Of a DNA stretch of 32,492 bases, positions 7,828-16,403 are shown in pieces (within the stretch, counting starts at the first letter, position 1; each line of letters starts with the position of its first letter). Below the pieces are notes generated by a model. It saw only the letters and a program-made list of their open reading frames with translations, searched no databases and was not told where the DNA came from. Origin of the DNA: Rhodopseudomonas rhenobacensis (GTDB taxonomy: Bacteria; Pseudomonadota; Alphaproteobacteria; Rhizobiales; Xanthobacteraceae); assembly GCF_014203125.1 (NCBI RefSeq), contig NZ_JACHIH010000042.1:1-32492 (forward strand), in the 5' to 3' direction. The position numbers and the translations under genes were made by a program.

Positions 7828-7920
7828 GTCGCTCTCCATTTCCTGGCGCGCTGGGCGCGCCGTTGCGTTTCGTTGGCATCTGGATAAGCCCTCCCGCATG
7901 GTCTAGAAATAGAAACGATC

Positions 7921-7935
7921 GAAACTCATAGTTTC
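7921..7935. promoter_or_regulatory. Perfect palindrome between pirin and lysR
   Basis: GAAACT (7921-7926), CAT, AGTTTC (7930-7935) is a perfect dyad in the 118-bp divergent intergenic region, 11 bp upstream of the lysR start codon. A further GAAAC lies just before it, in phase with a second GATC-centred repeat. It is a good candidate for the LysR operator controlling both genes. Confidence 0.5.
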
Positions 7936-7945
7936 AGGATTTGAC

Positions 7946-8887
7946 ATGGCGAGGCTTCCCGACTTCGAGGCGCTGGCGATTTTCGCCAAGGTGGTCGAGC
8001 TGCGCTCCTTCGCCGCAGCGGCCGACGAGCTGACGCTGTCGAAGGCCACGGTGTCGAAGGCGGTGACGAGGCTGGAGCAGCGGCTCGGCGCCCGGCTGTT
8101 CAACCGCACCTCGCGGCGTCTGGCGCTGACCGACGCCGGCCACAAGCTCGCCGAGCGCGCGGCCCGGCTGCTGGCCGACGGCGAGGCGGCGGAGAACGAG
8201 GCACTGGCGCAATCGGCGGCGCCGCGCGGGCTGGTGCGGCTGGCGGTGCCGATGACCTTCGGCGTCAAGGTGATCGCGCCGCTGCTGCCGGAGTTCCTTG
8301 CGGCCTATCCCGACGTCGCCATCGACCTGCATCTCAGCGACGCCATGGTCGATCTGATCGGCGAGGGCTTCGACGCCGGGATTCGCATCGCCACGCTGCC
8401 GGATTCCTCGCTGTTGGCGCGGCGGCTGTGCGCGATGCCGCGCTTCACCGTGGCGGCGCCGTCCTATCTGGCGGCCCACGGCCGGCCGACCCACCCGATG
8501 CATCTCGCCAGCCACCGCTGCCTGGGCTACGCCTACCTGTCGACGCCCAACACCTGGCACTACACCAACGCCGCCGGCGAGCAGGCCGACGTGCGGCTGT
8601 CGGGGCCCTTGCGGGTCAACAACGGCGAAGCGCTGCTGCCGGCGCTGCTGGCGGGCCTTGGCATCGCCGACCTGCCGGAGTTCATCGTCGGCGACGCGCT
8701 GGCCTCGGGCGCTGTGGAAGTGATCCTGCAGGGCTGGCACCAGCGCGAAGGCGCGGTGCATCTGGTGATGCCGCCCGGCGGCCCGCGCCCGGCCCGGGTC
8801 GAGGTGCTGGCGGATTTTCTGGCGGAGAGGCTGGGGCGTGCGCGCCGCGGCGGCGCCATTGCTATTTCGTCCGCCTCAACTGATTGA
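7946..8887 (+). CDS. LysR-family transcriptional regulator
   Basis: A 313-residue LysR protein. The helix-turn-helix is residues 1-60 (PDFEALAIFAKVVELRSFAAAADEL, then VTRLEQRLGARLFNRTSRRLALTD). The effector domain begins near residue 90 (GLVRLAVPMTFGVKVIAPLLPEF). It belongs to the CrgA/DmlR-like group, judging by LFNRTSRRLALTDAG and by the FDAGIRIATLPDSSLLARRL segment. It is divergent from pirin, so pirin is the likely target. A palindrome lies immediately upstream of its start. Confidence 0.93.
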   Translation: MARLPDFEALAIFAKVVELRSFAAAADELTLSKATVSKAVTRLEQRLGARLFNRTSRRLALTDAGHKLAERAARLLADGEAAENEALAQSAAPRGLVRLAVPMTFGVKVIAPLLPEFLAAYPDVAIDLHLSDAMVDLIGEGFDAGIRIATLPDSSLLARRLCAMPRFTVAAPSYLAAHGRPTHPMHLASHRCLGYAYLSTPNTWHYTNAAGEQADVRLSGPLRVNNGEALLPALLAGLGIADLPEFIVGDALASGAVEVILQGWHQREGAVHLVMPPGGPRPARVEVLADFLAERLGRARRGGAIAISSASTD

Positions 8888-8910
8888 ACAAATCAGCCGA
8901 CACAAGCGCC

Positions 8911-9070
8911 TTCCCTCGCCCCGCTTGCGGGGAGAGAGTGGCTCGAATGCGCGCAGCGCGTTCGAGTCGGGTGAGGGGGCGCCTCGTTATGACGAACCGC
9001 CCCCTCACCCGACCCGGCTTCGCTGCGCTCCGCGGGGTCGACCTCTCCCCGCAAGTGGGGAGAGGTGAAG
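8911..9070. repeat. Palindromic intergenic repeat, family C (CCTCGCCCCGCTTGCGGGGAGAG)
   Basis: The left arm is CCCTCGCCCCGCTTGCGGGG and the right arm is CCCCGCAAGTGGGGAGAGGTG. Inner inverted copies of GGGTGAGGGGGCG and CGCCCCCTCACCC lie between them. Further copies are at 21137-21270 and 32296-32402. It fills the gap between the convergent lysR and DsbD-N-like genes. Confidence 0.85.
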
Positions 9071-9104
9071 AGTTCGCGGCACGCGTTTCCTGAATGAGGC
9101 AGCG

Positions 9105-9938
9105 CTATTCCAGATTGACGTTGTATTCGTAGGAGCGCTCGGCGCCGACCAAAGTCAGCTTCAGCGCCGCGCCGTCGGGCTTCACCCCGGGCGGCAGGCC
9201 TTCAAGTGCGAATTCGAAGCGCTTGACGCCGGGCGGGCTCGGCTCGACCGGCTTCGGCACCGGCAGCGACCACTCCGGGGTGGGGCCTTCGACGAACAGG
9301 TCGACCACGGTGAAGTCCGGCGTGGTGACGTCGACAATCACCGATTGGCCGTCGCGCTTGACGTCGCGCACCGTCACCGGATGCGGATCGCCGACATTGG
9401 CGGGCACCGGCACGGTATCGAGCGCCGCCGACAGCGTGGCGTCCTGGGTCGAGGCGACGCTGACGAAGGCGAGTTCCGGGCTGGCCTCGACCGGAACGCA
9501 GAGTTTTTCGCACACCGCGTAACTCACGGTGGCACGCAGAGTCACCGGCTTCTCGGCGTTCTTGGCGACGATACGCAGCGGCAGCACCACCTGCTTCTTG
9601 TAGCCGAGCGAGGTGCCGCCGGCGCCGTCGGCGAACCGGGTTGGCGCCGGCCACAGGATCGTGACCGCCTCGACGTTTTCGGATTTGCTGAAATCGAACC
9701 GCGGCGGCACCCCGGAATCCCCGGGCGCGCGCCAATAGGTTTTCCAGCCCGGCTCGAGCTGGATCGCGATGCCGCCGAGCAGCACCGAGCCGGAGCGCGA
9801 GCCGGCCAACAGCCGGACCGCCGAATGGCTGTCACTGAGCCATGGTGAACTGTCTTCGGCCCTGGCCCCACCAATCAGACAGACCGTCATGGCGGCTGCG
9901 GCGAGCAAGACCCTGCGGAACGGAACCATAGCGCTCAT
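9105..9938 (-). CDS. Periplasmic DsbD N-terminal-domain-like protein
   Basis: A 277-residue exported protein. Residues 1-27 form a signal peptide (FRRVLLAAAAMTVCLIGGARA, then ED). The rest matches the thiol-exchange N-terminal domain of DsbD, including PGWKTYWRAPGDSG, LPLRIVAKN and the CX3C pair C143/C147 in YAVCEKLCVPV. There is no transmembrane relay domain and no thioredoxin domain. It therefore cannot be a full DsbD and probably receives electrons from a separate CcdA/DsbD-beta protein. It is divergent from the YqgE gene with 128 bp between the starts. Confidence 0.85.
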   Translation of the reverse strand: MSAMVPFRRVLLAAAAMTVCLIGGARAEDSSPWLSDSHSAVRLLAGSRSGSVLLGGIAIQLEPGWKTYWRAPGDSGVPPRFDFSKSENVEAVTILWPAPTRFADGAGGTSLGYKKQVVLPLRIVAKNAEKPVTLRATVSYAVCEKLCVPVEASPELAFVSVASTQDATLSAALDTVPVPANVGDPHPVTVRDVKRDGQSVIVDVTTPDFTVVDLFVEGPTPEWSLPVPKPVEPSPPGVKRFEFALEGLPPGVKPDGAALKLTLVGAERSYEYNVNLE

Positions 9939-10066
9939 CTGACGTCGTTAGAGGCCGAACCGGCCGCGAGCCACCCAAGCGGTGACCCGGTGGCCCGAAC
10001 CACGGCTTGATTGACAGGATAGCCACCCAATATCAGGATGTGGGACAAAATGAGAATGCCTAGCTG

Positions 10067-10708
10067 ATGGACCCCAAATCGAAAGCGCCGAAAAGCGACG
10101 AAAGCAAGGGGGCCGGGGACGCCTCTGGGCGCGGCTATCTCGACGGCCAATTGCTGATCGCGATGCCGGTGATGGAAGACGAGCGGTTTGCCCGTTCGGT
10201 GATTTATGTCTGCGCGCATTCTTCCGAAGGCGCCATGGGGATCATCGTCAACCGGCCGGCCGGCAGCATCGATTTTCCCGAGCTGCTGGTGCAGCTCGAC
10301 ATCATCGACAAGGCCGACCAGATCAAGCTGCCGGAAAACGCCGAAACCATGAAGGTGTTGAAGGGCGGGCCGGTGGAGACCGGACGCGGATTCGTGCTGC
10401 ATTCGAGCGACTTCTTCATCAAGGACGCCACGCTACCGATCGATGAAGGTATTTGTCTGACCGCCACCGTGGATATTTTGAAGGCGATCGCCAAGGGCGC
10501 CGGGCCGAAGCACGCCATCCTGGCGCTCGGCTATGCCGGCTGGGCGCCGGGCCAGCTCGAGACCGAAATCCAGGGCAACGGCTGGCTGCATTGCCCCGCC
10601 GACCCCGAGCTGATTTTCGGCGGCAACGTCGAGGAGAAATACGACCGCGCGCTGCACAAGATCGGCATCGAACCGGGGATGCTGTCGAACGACGCGGGAC
10701 ACGCCTGA
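10067..10708 (+). CDS. YqgE/AlgH family protein
   Basis: A 213-residue cytosolic protein of the YqgE/AlgH (UPF0301) family. Diagnostic segments are [35 protein letters not shown], then [22 protein letters not shown] and [12 protein letters not shown]. The N-terminal 20 residues are charged and probably disordered. The biochemical function is not established. AlgH in Pseudomonas was named for an effect on alginate regulation, which should not be transferred here. Confidence 0.94.
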   Translation: MDPKSKAPKSDESKGAGDASGRGYLDGQLLIAMPVMEDERFARSVIYVCAHSSEGAMGIIVNRPAGSIDFPELLVQLDIIDKADQIKLPENAETMKVLKGGPVETGRGFVLHSSDFFIKDATLPIDEGICLTATVDILKAIAKGAGPKHAILALGYAGWAPGQLETEIQGNGWLHCPADPELIFGGNVEEKYDRALHKIGIEPGMLSNDAGHA

Positions 10709-10712
10709 GCTC

Positions 10713-10815
10713 GTAGGGTGGGTAAAGCGAAGCGTGCCCACCAAAACGTCTGATGATCTGAATGAGCTGATGGCTGGTGGGCACGGCGCCAAGCGGCGCC
10801 TTTGCCCACCCTACG
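10713..10815. repeat. Palindromic intergenic repeat, family D (GTAGGGTGGG)
   Basis: The outer arms GTAGGGTGGGTAAAGCG and CGCCTTTGCCCACCCTACG are inverted, with an inner pair GTGCCCACCA and TGGTGGGCAC. It directly follows the YqgE stop codon and could act as a transcript 3' end. Confidence 0.8.
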
Positions 10816-10840
10816 CGCTCGGCGCGGCATTTTCATTGAT

Positions 10841-10940
10841 GTCATCGCCCGCGAAAGCGGGCGACCCAGTATTCCAGAGCGCCAGCGATAGAGCCGCATC
10901 GCTGCGGCGTACTGGGTCCTCCGCTTTCGCGGAGGATGAC
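10841..10940. repeat. REPIN-like repeat, family E, copy 1
   Basis: A 100-bp element made of two facing hairpins. The left one is GCCCGC-GAAA-GCGGGC followed by GACCCAGTA. The right one is TACTGGGTC followed by CCTCCGC-TTTC-GCGGAGG. The outer ends are GTCATC and GATGAC. It has the same length and plan as the copy at 18882-18981. Confidence 0.85.
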
Positions 10941-10989
10941 GGCCTGAGGTGGGGCGGTGCGGTGCGCAGCTTCCACGCCAGGTCCGTGC

Positions 10990-13866
10990 TCAGCTCGCTT
11001 CCGCCAGCCGCTCTTCCGTCAACAGCTTCATCGCCGCGTCGGCATCCATCGGCTCGCCGAAGGCGAAACCCTGGGCGTATTCGCAGCCGAGTTGATAGAG
11101 CTCCACCGCATCGGAATCGGTCTCGGCGCCTTCCGCGACCACTTCCATGCCGAGATCGTGCGCCAGCGCGATGATCGATTTCAGGATCACCGGGCGGGTG
11201 CCGCGGCTGGTGGTGCGGACGAACGACTGGTCGATCTTGATGGTGTCGAACGGGAAGCGCTGCAGATAGGCCAGCGAGGAATGCCCGGTGCCGAAATCGT
11301 CGAGCGACAGCCCGGTGCCGAGTTCGCGGATCCGGTGCAGCATTTGCGCCGCGTGTTCCGGATTCTCCATCACCAGCGATTCGGTCAATTCCAGTTTGAG
11401 CGTGCCGCGCGCCACCGTGGAGCGCGACAGCACGGTGCGGATGTCGTGCAACAAATCGTGCCGCAGCAATTGCCGCGACGAGACGTTGACGCTGGCGAAG
11501 ATCGGCTCGCGCGAGCGCATCGCGCGCTGCCAGATCGCCAGCTGCTTGGCGGTCTGGTCCATCACGAACATGCCGAGGTCGATGATCAGCCCGATTTCCT
11601 CGGCGATCGCGATGAACTCCACCGGCGACATCCGCCCGAGCTTCGGGTGATCCCAGCGCGCCAGCGCTTCGAAGCCGGCGATCGAGCGATCTTCCAGCCG
11701 CACGATCGGCTGATACAGGATGGTGATTTCCTGGCGCTCGATGGCGCGGCGCAGTTCGGATTCCAGCGTCAGCCGGTCGGTCTTGCGGGCGCGCATCACC
11801 GGCTTGTAGACGTCGATACGATCGCCGCCGATCCGCTTCGAGTGATACATCGCGAGCTCAGCGTCCTTGATGATCTCGTCGGTGAGCTGGGTCTGCGGAT
11901 CGCTCAAAGCCAGCCCGATCGAGGCGGTGAGGAAGATCTCGCGGTCGTTGAAGGCGATCGGCGCGCGGATGGTCTTGCGGATGGTCTCGGCGAAGGCGGT
12001 GATCTTGGCTGGGTCCTGCTCCGACATCAGGATTAGGCCGAACTGGTCGCCGCCGAGCCGTGCCAGGGTGTCCTGCGGCTTCAGGATCCGGGTCAGCCGG
12101 CGCGCCAGGGTCAGCAGGATCGAATCGCCGACCGCGATGCCGACCGAATCGTTGACCTGCTTGAAGCGGTCGAGGTCGATCACCATCAGCGTCGGGCGCA
12201 GGTTCGGCATCGATTTGGCGAAATTCGCCACCGCGTTGAGCCGGTCGATGAACAGCTTGCGGTTCGGCAGGCCGGTCAGATTGTCGTGCACCGAGTCGTG
12301 CAGCATGCGCTCTTCGGCGTTCTTGATCTCGGTGACGTCGGTCAGCGTGCCGACCACACGCGACACTTCGCCGTCGGAGCCGACCACCGGCCGCGCCTTC
12401 AGCGCGAACCACATGAAGCGGCCGTCCGGGGTGCGCAGCCGGAAATCCTGGGTCAGCCGGCCGCGGCGCTGGTCCAATACGCTGTCGAGCGCCGCGCGGA
12501 ATCGGTCCTGATCGAGCGGATGCAGCACTTCCAGCCATTTCGCCGCGGAGCCTTCCAGCGTGCCGCGCTTCAGCCCGAGCAGAGTCTCGGTCTCCGGGCT
12601 GGTGAACACCTTGTCGGCGGCGACGTCCCAGTCCCAGATCAGGTCGCCGGAGCCGGTCAGCGCCAGCGCGCGGCGCTCGATGTCCGACACCACGCCGGTC
12701 GGCGCGCTGCCGCCGGCGAAGGCGTGCTGCATCACCGTGAAGCCGATCAGCATCACGATCAGCACCAGGCCGCCGAGCAGCGCCGGGCCGACGATGTCGT
12801 TGGTGACCGAGCCCGCGACCGCCATGCCGGCCGCGATCACCCACACCACCAGCAGGAACCAGGTCGGGATCAGCAGCACCGCGCGGTCGAAGCCGTGGGT
12901 CGACAGATACAGGATCAGCGCGAAGCCGGCGAAGGCGATCATCACCAGCGACATCCGGGCGATGCCGGATGCCACCGCAGGATCGAACAGCGCCAGCGCC
13001 ACCAGCGAGCCGAGGAACACCAGCCAGCCCAGCGTGATGTGCGAGTAGCGCACGTGCCAGCGGCTGAGATTGAGATAGGCGAACAGGAACACCAGCAGCG
13101 TCGCGGCCAGGATGGCTTCGCCGGAGGCGCGCCACACCCGCTCGGAGCCCGACGACATGTCCAGCACCTTGCCCCAGAAGCCGAAATCGACGCCGATATA
13201 GACCAGCACCGCCCAGGCCAGGGCGGCTGCGGCGGGGAACATGATGCTGCCCTTGACCACGAACAGGATGGTCAGCACCAGCGCCAGCAGGCCGGAGATG
13301 CCGATCACAATGCCCTGGTACAGCGTGAACGAGTTGACCTTGTCCTTGTAGGCTTCCGGCTCCCACAGATAGAGCTGCGGCAGCTTGTCGGTACGCAATT
13401 CGGCGACGAAGGTGATCACCGCGCCGGGATCCAGCGTGACCCGGAACACGTCCGCGGTCGCCGAGTCCTGGCGCTCCGGCCGGTCGCCGGTCGACGGCGT
13501 CACCGTGGCGATGCGCGACAACCCCAGATCGGGCCAGAACAGTCCTGAGGAGACGATGCGGTAGTGCGGCGCGACGATCAGCCGGTCGAGCTGGTCGTCG
13601 GTGTTGTTGGCCAGCGCGAACACCACCCAGTTCTGGCCGCCTTCGCGGGCGCGCACCTCGATGCGGCGGACGATGCCGTCGGTGCCGGGCGCGGTGGAAA
13701 CCTGAATGCGGTCGCCCTCGCTGCGCTGATGATCGAGCACCGCGGTGAGATCGATCGCGGGCGCGTCACCGCGGACGCTGACCGCATCGATGGCGTTTGC
13801 CGGTGAGCCGGCCGCAACCATCATGAAGCCCAGCGCGGCGAGCGCGAGGCACCTGATCAGACGCAA
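10990..13866 (-). CDS. Membrane PAS-GGDEF-EAL protein, probable c-di-GMP phosphodiesterase
   Basis: A 958-residue protein. A signal sequence (residues 1-25) is followed by an extracytoplasmic beta-rich domain (about 28-170) and seven transmembrane helices (about 183-380). This is the 7TMR-DISM type of sensor. Next come a PAS domain (about 400-515), GGDEF (about 525-690) and EAL (about 700-950). The GGDEF signature reads GGDQF at 605-609, so a catalytic acidic residue is replaced by Gln and cyclase activity is doubtful. The EAL domain keeps E733, N794, the ELTES glutamate, D856/D857 (DDFGTG), K877 and E911, so phosphodiesterase activity is expected. The degenerate GGDEF may bind GTP as a regulator, as in Caulobacter PdeA. 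Confidence 0.9.
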   Translation of the reverse strand: MRLIRCLALAALGFMMVAAGSPANAIDAVSVRGDAPAIDLTAVLDHQRSEGDRIQVSTAPGTDGIVRRIEVRAREGGQNWVVFALANNTDDQLDRLIVAPHYRIVSSGLFWPDLGLSRIATVTPSTGDRPERQDSATADVFRVTLDPGAVITFVAELRTDKLPQLYLWEPEAYKDKVNSFTLYQGIVIGISGLLALVLTILFVVKGSIMFPAAAALAWAVLVYIGVDFGFWGKVLDMSSGSERVWRASGEAILAATLLVFLFAYLNLSRWHVRYSHITLGWLVFLGSLVALALFDPAVASGIARMSLVMIAFAGFALILYLSTHGFDRAVLLIPTWFLLVVWVIAAGMAVAGSVTNDIVGPALLGGLVLIVMLIGFTVMQHAFAGGSAPTGVVSDIERRALALTGSGDLIWDWDVAADKVFTSPETETLLGLKRGTLEGSAAKWLEVLHPLDQDRFRAALDSVLDQRRGRLTQDFRLRTPDGRFMWFALKARPVVGSDGEVSRVVGTLTDVTEIKNAEERMLHDSVHDNLTGLPNRKLFIDRLNAVANFAKSMPNLRPTLMVIDLDRFKQVNDSVGIAVGDSILLTLARRLTRILKPQDTLARLGGDQFGLILMSEQDPAKITAFAETIRKTIRAPIAFNDREIFLTASIGLALSDPQTQLTDEIIKDAELAMYHSKRIGGDRIDVYKPVMRARKTDRLTLESELRRAIERQEITILYQPIVRLEDRSIAGFEALARWDHPKLGRMSPVEFIAIAEEIGLIIDLGMFVMDQTAKQLAIWQRAMRSREPIFASVNVSSRQLLRHDLLHDIRTVLSRSTVARGTLKLELTESLVMENPEHAAQMLHRIRELGTGLSLDDFGTGHSSLAYLQRFPFDTIKIDQSFVRTTSRGTRPVILKSIIALAHDLGMEVVAEGAETDSDAVELYQLGCEYAQGFAFGEPMDADAAMKLLTEERLAEAS

Positions 13867-13978
13867 TGTCGGTTCTCCGCGTTGGTGGTCGTCGTCAGCC
13901 GCACGCGTGTGCGGCTCGACGCGCGATAAATGACATGAATGTGAGGGCTTTCAAAGGCTTTCCGGTCGGCCGGCCGGT

Positions 13979-14977
13979 TCACAGCGTCAACACAATTTTG
14001 CCAATATGTTGGCTGGATTCCATCCGGCGGTGCGCCTCGGCGGCCTCCGTGAGCGGGAATGTGCTGTCGATCAACGGCTTGAGCCGGCCTTCGCGGAACA
14101 GCGGCAGCACCTTGGCTTCGATCGCCGCGACCATCGCCGCCTTGTCGGCGTTGCTGCGCGGCCGCAGCGTCGAGCCGGTGTGTTGCAGCCGCTTCATCAT
14201 CAGCTTGACGAAATTGACGGTGGCTTTTGGTCCGTGGAGAAACGCGATCTGCACGATGCGGCCGTCGAAGGCGGCGACGTCGTAGTTCTTCTCGATGTAA
14301 TCGCCGCCGACCATGTCGAGGATGACGTCGGCGCCGTGGCCCTCGGTGAACTCCTTGACGATGGCGACGAAATCCTCGGCCTTGTAGTCGATCGCGCGGT
14401 CGGCGCCGAGCTTGACGCAGGCGGCGGCCTTGTCGTTGGAGCCGACGGTGACGATCACCTTGGCGCCGAACGCCTTGGCGAGCTGGATCGCCATGGTGCC
14501 GATGCCGGAGGAGCCGCCGTGGATCAGCAGGGTTTCGCCGGGCTTCAGGCCGCCGCGCTCGAACACGTTGTGCCACACCGTCATCAGGGTTTCCGGCGTG
14601 GCGCCGGCCTCGATGATCGACAGCCCGGCCGGCACCGCCATCGCCTGGGCGTCCTGGGCGATGCAATAGGGCGCGTAGCCGCCGCCGGCGACCAGCGACA
14701 TCACGCTGTCGCCGAGCTTGTGACGGCTGACGCCGTCGCCGAGCGCCACCACTTGGCCGGCGACTTCGAGGCCCGGCAGGTCGCTGGCGCCGGGCGGCGG
14801 CGGGTAGCTGCCGGAACGCTGCGCCACGTCGGGCCGGTTGACGCCCGCGGCCTGCACCTTGATCAGGATTTCGCCCGGCCCGGGCGCCGGCACCGGGCGG
14901 GTCTCCGGCAGCAGCACTTCGGGACCGCCCGGCTTGCTGATTCCGATCACGGTCATTTGCGCGGGCACCGGTTCCAT
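13979..14977 (-). CDS. NAD(P)H quinone oxidoreductase, zinc-free MDR family
   Basis: A 332-residue medium-chain dehydrogenase/reductase of the PIG3-like quinone oxidoreductase group. Residues 1-125 form the GroES-like domain (GEILIKVQAAGVNRPDVAQRSG, YPPPPGASDLPGLEVAG). The Rossmann NADPH site follows at about 150-180 (LIHGGSSGIGTMAIQLAKAFGAK). There are no structural or catalytic zinc cysteines. The enzyme reduces quinones or enones in the cytosol using NADPH. It is separated from the divergent DUF1192 gene by 107 bp. Confidence 0.9.
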   Translation of the reverse strand: MEPVPAQMTVIGISKPGGPEVLLPETRPVPAPGPGEILIKVQAAGVNRPDVAQRSGSYPPPPGASDLPGLEVAGQVVALGDGVSRHKLGDSVMSLVAGGGYAPYCIAQDAQAMAVPAGLSIIEAGATPETLMTVWHNVFERGGLKPGETLLIHGGSSGIGTMAIQLAKAFGAKVIVTVGSNDKAAACVKLGADRAIDYKAEDFVAIVKEFTEGHGADVILDMVGGDYIEKNYDVAAFDGRIVQIAFLHGPKATVNFVKLMMKRLQHTGSTLRPRSNADKAAMVAAIEAKVLPLFREGRLKPLIDSTFPLTEAAEAHRRMESSQHIGKIVLTL

Positions 14978-15084
14978 GATTTTTCCTTGCGAGACGGGTG
15001 GGACGGCGAAAGATCGGCTAGGATTAGACCAGCCGTTGCCGGACTGGCAACCGTGCCGGGATCACGCAAAGGTGGGGGCCGCAG

Positions 15085-15282
15085 ATGGCGATCGAGGACG
15101 ACGACAAGCCGAAGAAAAAGACCAGCCACGAGATCGGACAGGATCTGTCGCTGCTGTCGGTCGAGGAGCTCAGCGAGCGGATCGCGCTGCTCACCGGCGA
15201 GATCGACCGGCTGCAAGCGGCGATGACGATGAAGCGCGCCACCCGTGACGCCGCGGACCGCATCTTCAAGGTCACGCGTTAG
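15085..15282 (+). CDS. DUF1192 domain protein
   Basis: A 65-residue protein. A charged N-terminus (DDDKPKKKTSHEIGQDL) is followed by a helical segment (LSVEELSERIALLTGEIDRLQAAMTMKRATRDAADRIF) with heptad-like leucines, as in DUF1192 proteins of alphaproteobacteria. The function is unknown. The ATG is preceded by an AAGGTGGGGG ribosome site. It sits upstream of a candidate sRNA and the RcdA homologue. Confidence 0.85.
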   Translation: MAIEDDDKPKKKTSHEIGQDLSLLSVEELSERIALLTGEIDRLQAAMTMKRATRDAADRIFKVTR

Positions 15283-15347
15283 CGCCGCTTAGTTCACGGC
15301 GCCGTGATATGCGGCGCCGCGTCGGTTGCGAAAGGGCAAACCAATCG

Positions 15348-15376
15348 TCAACAAATTCGCTCATTTACGCGATATT
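15348..15376 (+). promoter_or_regulatory. Tentative promoter of sRNA candidate 2
   Basis: TCAACA (15348-15353) and GATATT (15371-15376) are 17 bases apart, each matching four of six consensus positions. A TATTAC at 15390-15395 is an alternative -10 box without a well-placed -35. Confidence 0.3.
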
Positions 15377-15382
15377 AAGCTT

Positions 15383-15496
15383 TCCAGCGTATTACTCTGA
15401 TTGTCCATCTTTGGACGCCGAGTGGCTCCTGTCCACTCTGCTTTGACGCCTCCCTGTTATCAACTTCAAAGCCGCCGGCAACGGCGGCTCTTTTTT
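15383..15496 (+). ncRNA. Candidate trans-acting sRNA 2 with anti-Shine-Dalgarno motifs
   Basis: A structured non-coding segment in the gap between DUF1192 and rcdA. Hairpin GTCCA (15403-15407)/TGGAC (15412-15416) is followed by hairpin GAGTGG (15420-15425)/CCACTC (15433-15438), whose loop contains CTCCT. A single-stranded CCTCCCT lies at 15449-15455. A terminator with a 7-bp GCCGCCG/CGGCGGC stem and T6 closes it. The order of elements is the same as in the candidate at 3017-3109, although the hairpin sequences differ, which suggests structural rather than sequence conservation. Its 5' end is uncertain by about 20 nt. It could instead be a 3' UTR fragment of the DUF1192 transcript. Confidence 0.58.
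15470..15496 (+). terminator. Rho-independent terminator
   Basis: GCCGCCG (15471-15477), loop GCAA, CGGCGGC (15482-15488), then TCTTTTTT. It ends a plus-strand transcript upstream of the rcdA homologue. Confidence 0.85.
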
Positions 15497-15655
15497 GCGT
15501 TGTTCCCGCATCCAGTTTTGTTGCAGGATGGGGACGCGCTGTTAACCCTTGCGACCGACGCGGCTGGACTCCGCGGCGCGGGCGCGCAATGATTTGTTCA
15601 TCATAACCGGCTGGCCAACAGGCCGGGGACGAACAAGTTGCGTGAGGCGTTAACC

Positions 15656-16168
15656 ATGTCGGATTCTATGCAGGGCGACTCCGCTCTCGTTCATATCAGC
15701 GAGCGGCTCACCAATTCCGCAGCGTTCACCACGCTGTTTCGCGATGGCATGGATCTGGTCGAAGAAACCGCCGCCTATCTCGATGGCGTCGGTCGTGCCG
15801 AAGCGAAGACGCTGGATCGCTCGGTCAGCCTGACCTACGCGACGGAAAGCATGCGGCTGACCACGCGGCTGATGCAGCTCGCCTCCTGGCTATTGCTGCA
15901 TCGCGCGGTGAAGGAAGGCGAGATGACGCTGAGCCAGGCCAATCGTGAAAAGACCAAGGTCAAGCTCAGCGCCGCCGAGCCCGGCCCGGCCGATATGATC
16001 GCGAAACTCCCCGAGCATCTGCAGGAGCTGATCGCGCGCTCGATGCTGTTGCAGGACAAGGTGCGCCGGCTCGATACCACGATGCATGCCGACGGGTCGG
16101 ACCGCGCCCCGATCGGCAACCCGCTGGTGCCACAGCTCAATCGGCTGAAGGCGGCGTTCGAACGCTAG
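15656..16168 (+). CDS. rcdA: RcdA homologue (DUF1465 family)
   Basis: A 170-residue, mostly helical protein of the DUF1465 family, to which Caulobacter RcdA belongs. Key stretches are FTTLFRDGMDLVEETAAYLDG, RSVSLTYATESMRLTTRLMQLASWLLLHRAV and the disordered C-terminal tail. RcdA is an adaptor that binds CpdR-primed ClpXP and delivers substrates such as CtrA. The start is ATG 15656, eight bases after a GAGG ribosome site; an in-frame TTG at 15638 is less likely. A lone TTAACC overlaps the start region. With cpdR at 4358, this window carries two members of the same adaptor hierarchy. The gene symbol is by family membership. Confidence 0.8.
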   Translation: MSDSMQGDSALVHISERLTNSAAFTTLFRDGMDLVEETAAYLDGVGRAEAKTLDRSVSLTYATESMRLTTRLMQLASWLLLHRAVKEGEMTLSQANREKTKVKLSAAEPGPADMIAKLPEHLQELIARSMLLQDKVRRLDTTMHADGSDRAPIGNPLVPQLNRLKAAFER

Positions 16169-16210
16169 CGCATTTCGGTTGAGATTGAAGCATCCCACCC
16201 AAACGCGGCC

Positions 16211-16323
16211 GTCATTCCGGATTGCGAGTTCGTCAGAACGAGCAAGTCCGGAATCCATATTCCCTGCAGGGGTTATGGATCCCGGGCTCATCGCAGCTGG
16301 CGCTGCTCGTGCCCCGGGATGAC
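16211..16323. repeat. Palindromic intergenic repeat, family A, copy 2
   Basis: A diverged copy starting GTCATTCCGGATTGCGAG and ending GTGCCCCGGGATGAC. It shares the GTTCGTCAGAACGAGC core with the copy at 5949-6065. Confidence 0.8.
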
Positions 16324-16403
16324 GGCCCATAAATCTCGAAGCGCATCAACAGCCGGAGTTGAGCGTCCGCTCGCCGCACCGAGCGAATGTCAGCCGGCAA
16401 CGC

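Noticed and set aside
11858-13366. 502-residue minus-strand frame within the GGDEF-EAL gene
   Set aside because: An out-of-frame shadow rich in R, G, A and P; the 958-residue frame has complete domains.
15638-15655. TTG start for the RcdA homologue
   Set aside because: ATG 15656 has a correctly spaced GAGG ribosome site; the TTG has none.
15651-15656. CtrA site at rcdA
   Set aside because: Only a single TTAACC half-site; no partner TTAA at the right spacing. The TTAACC at 15541 is also alone.
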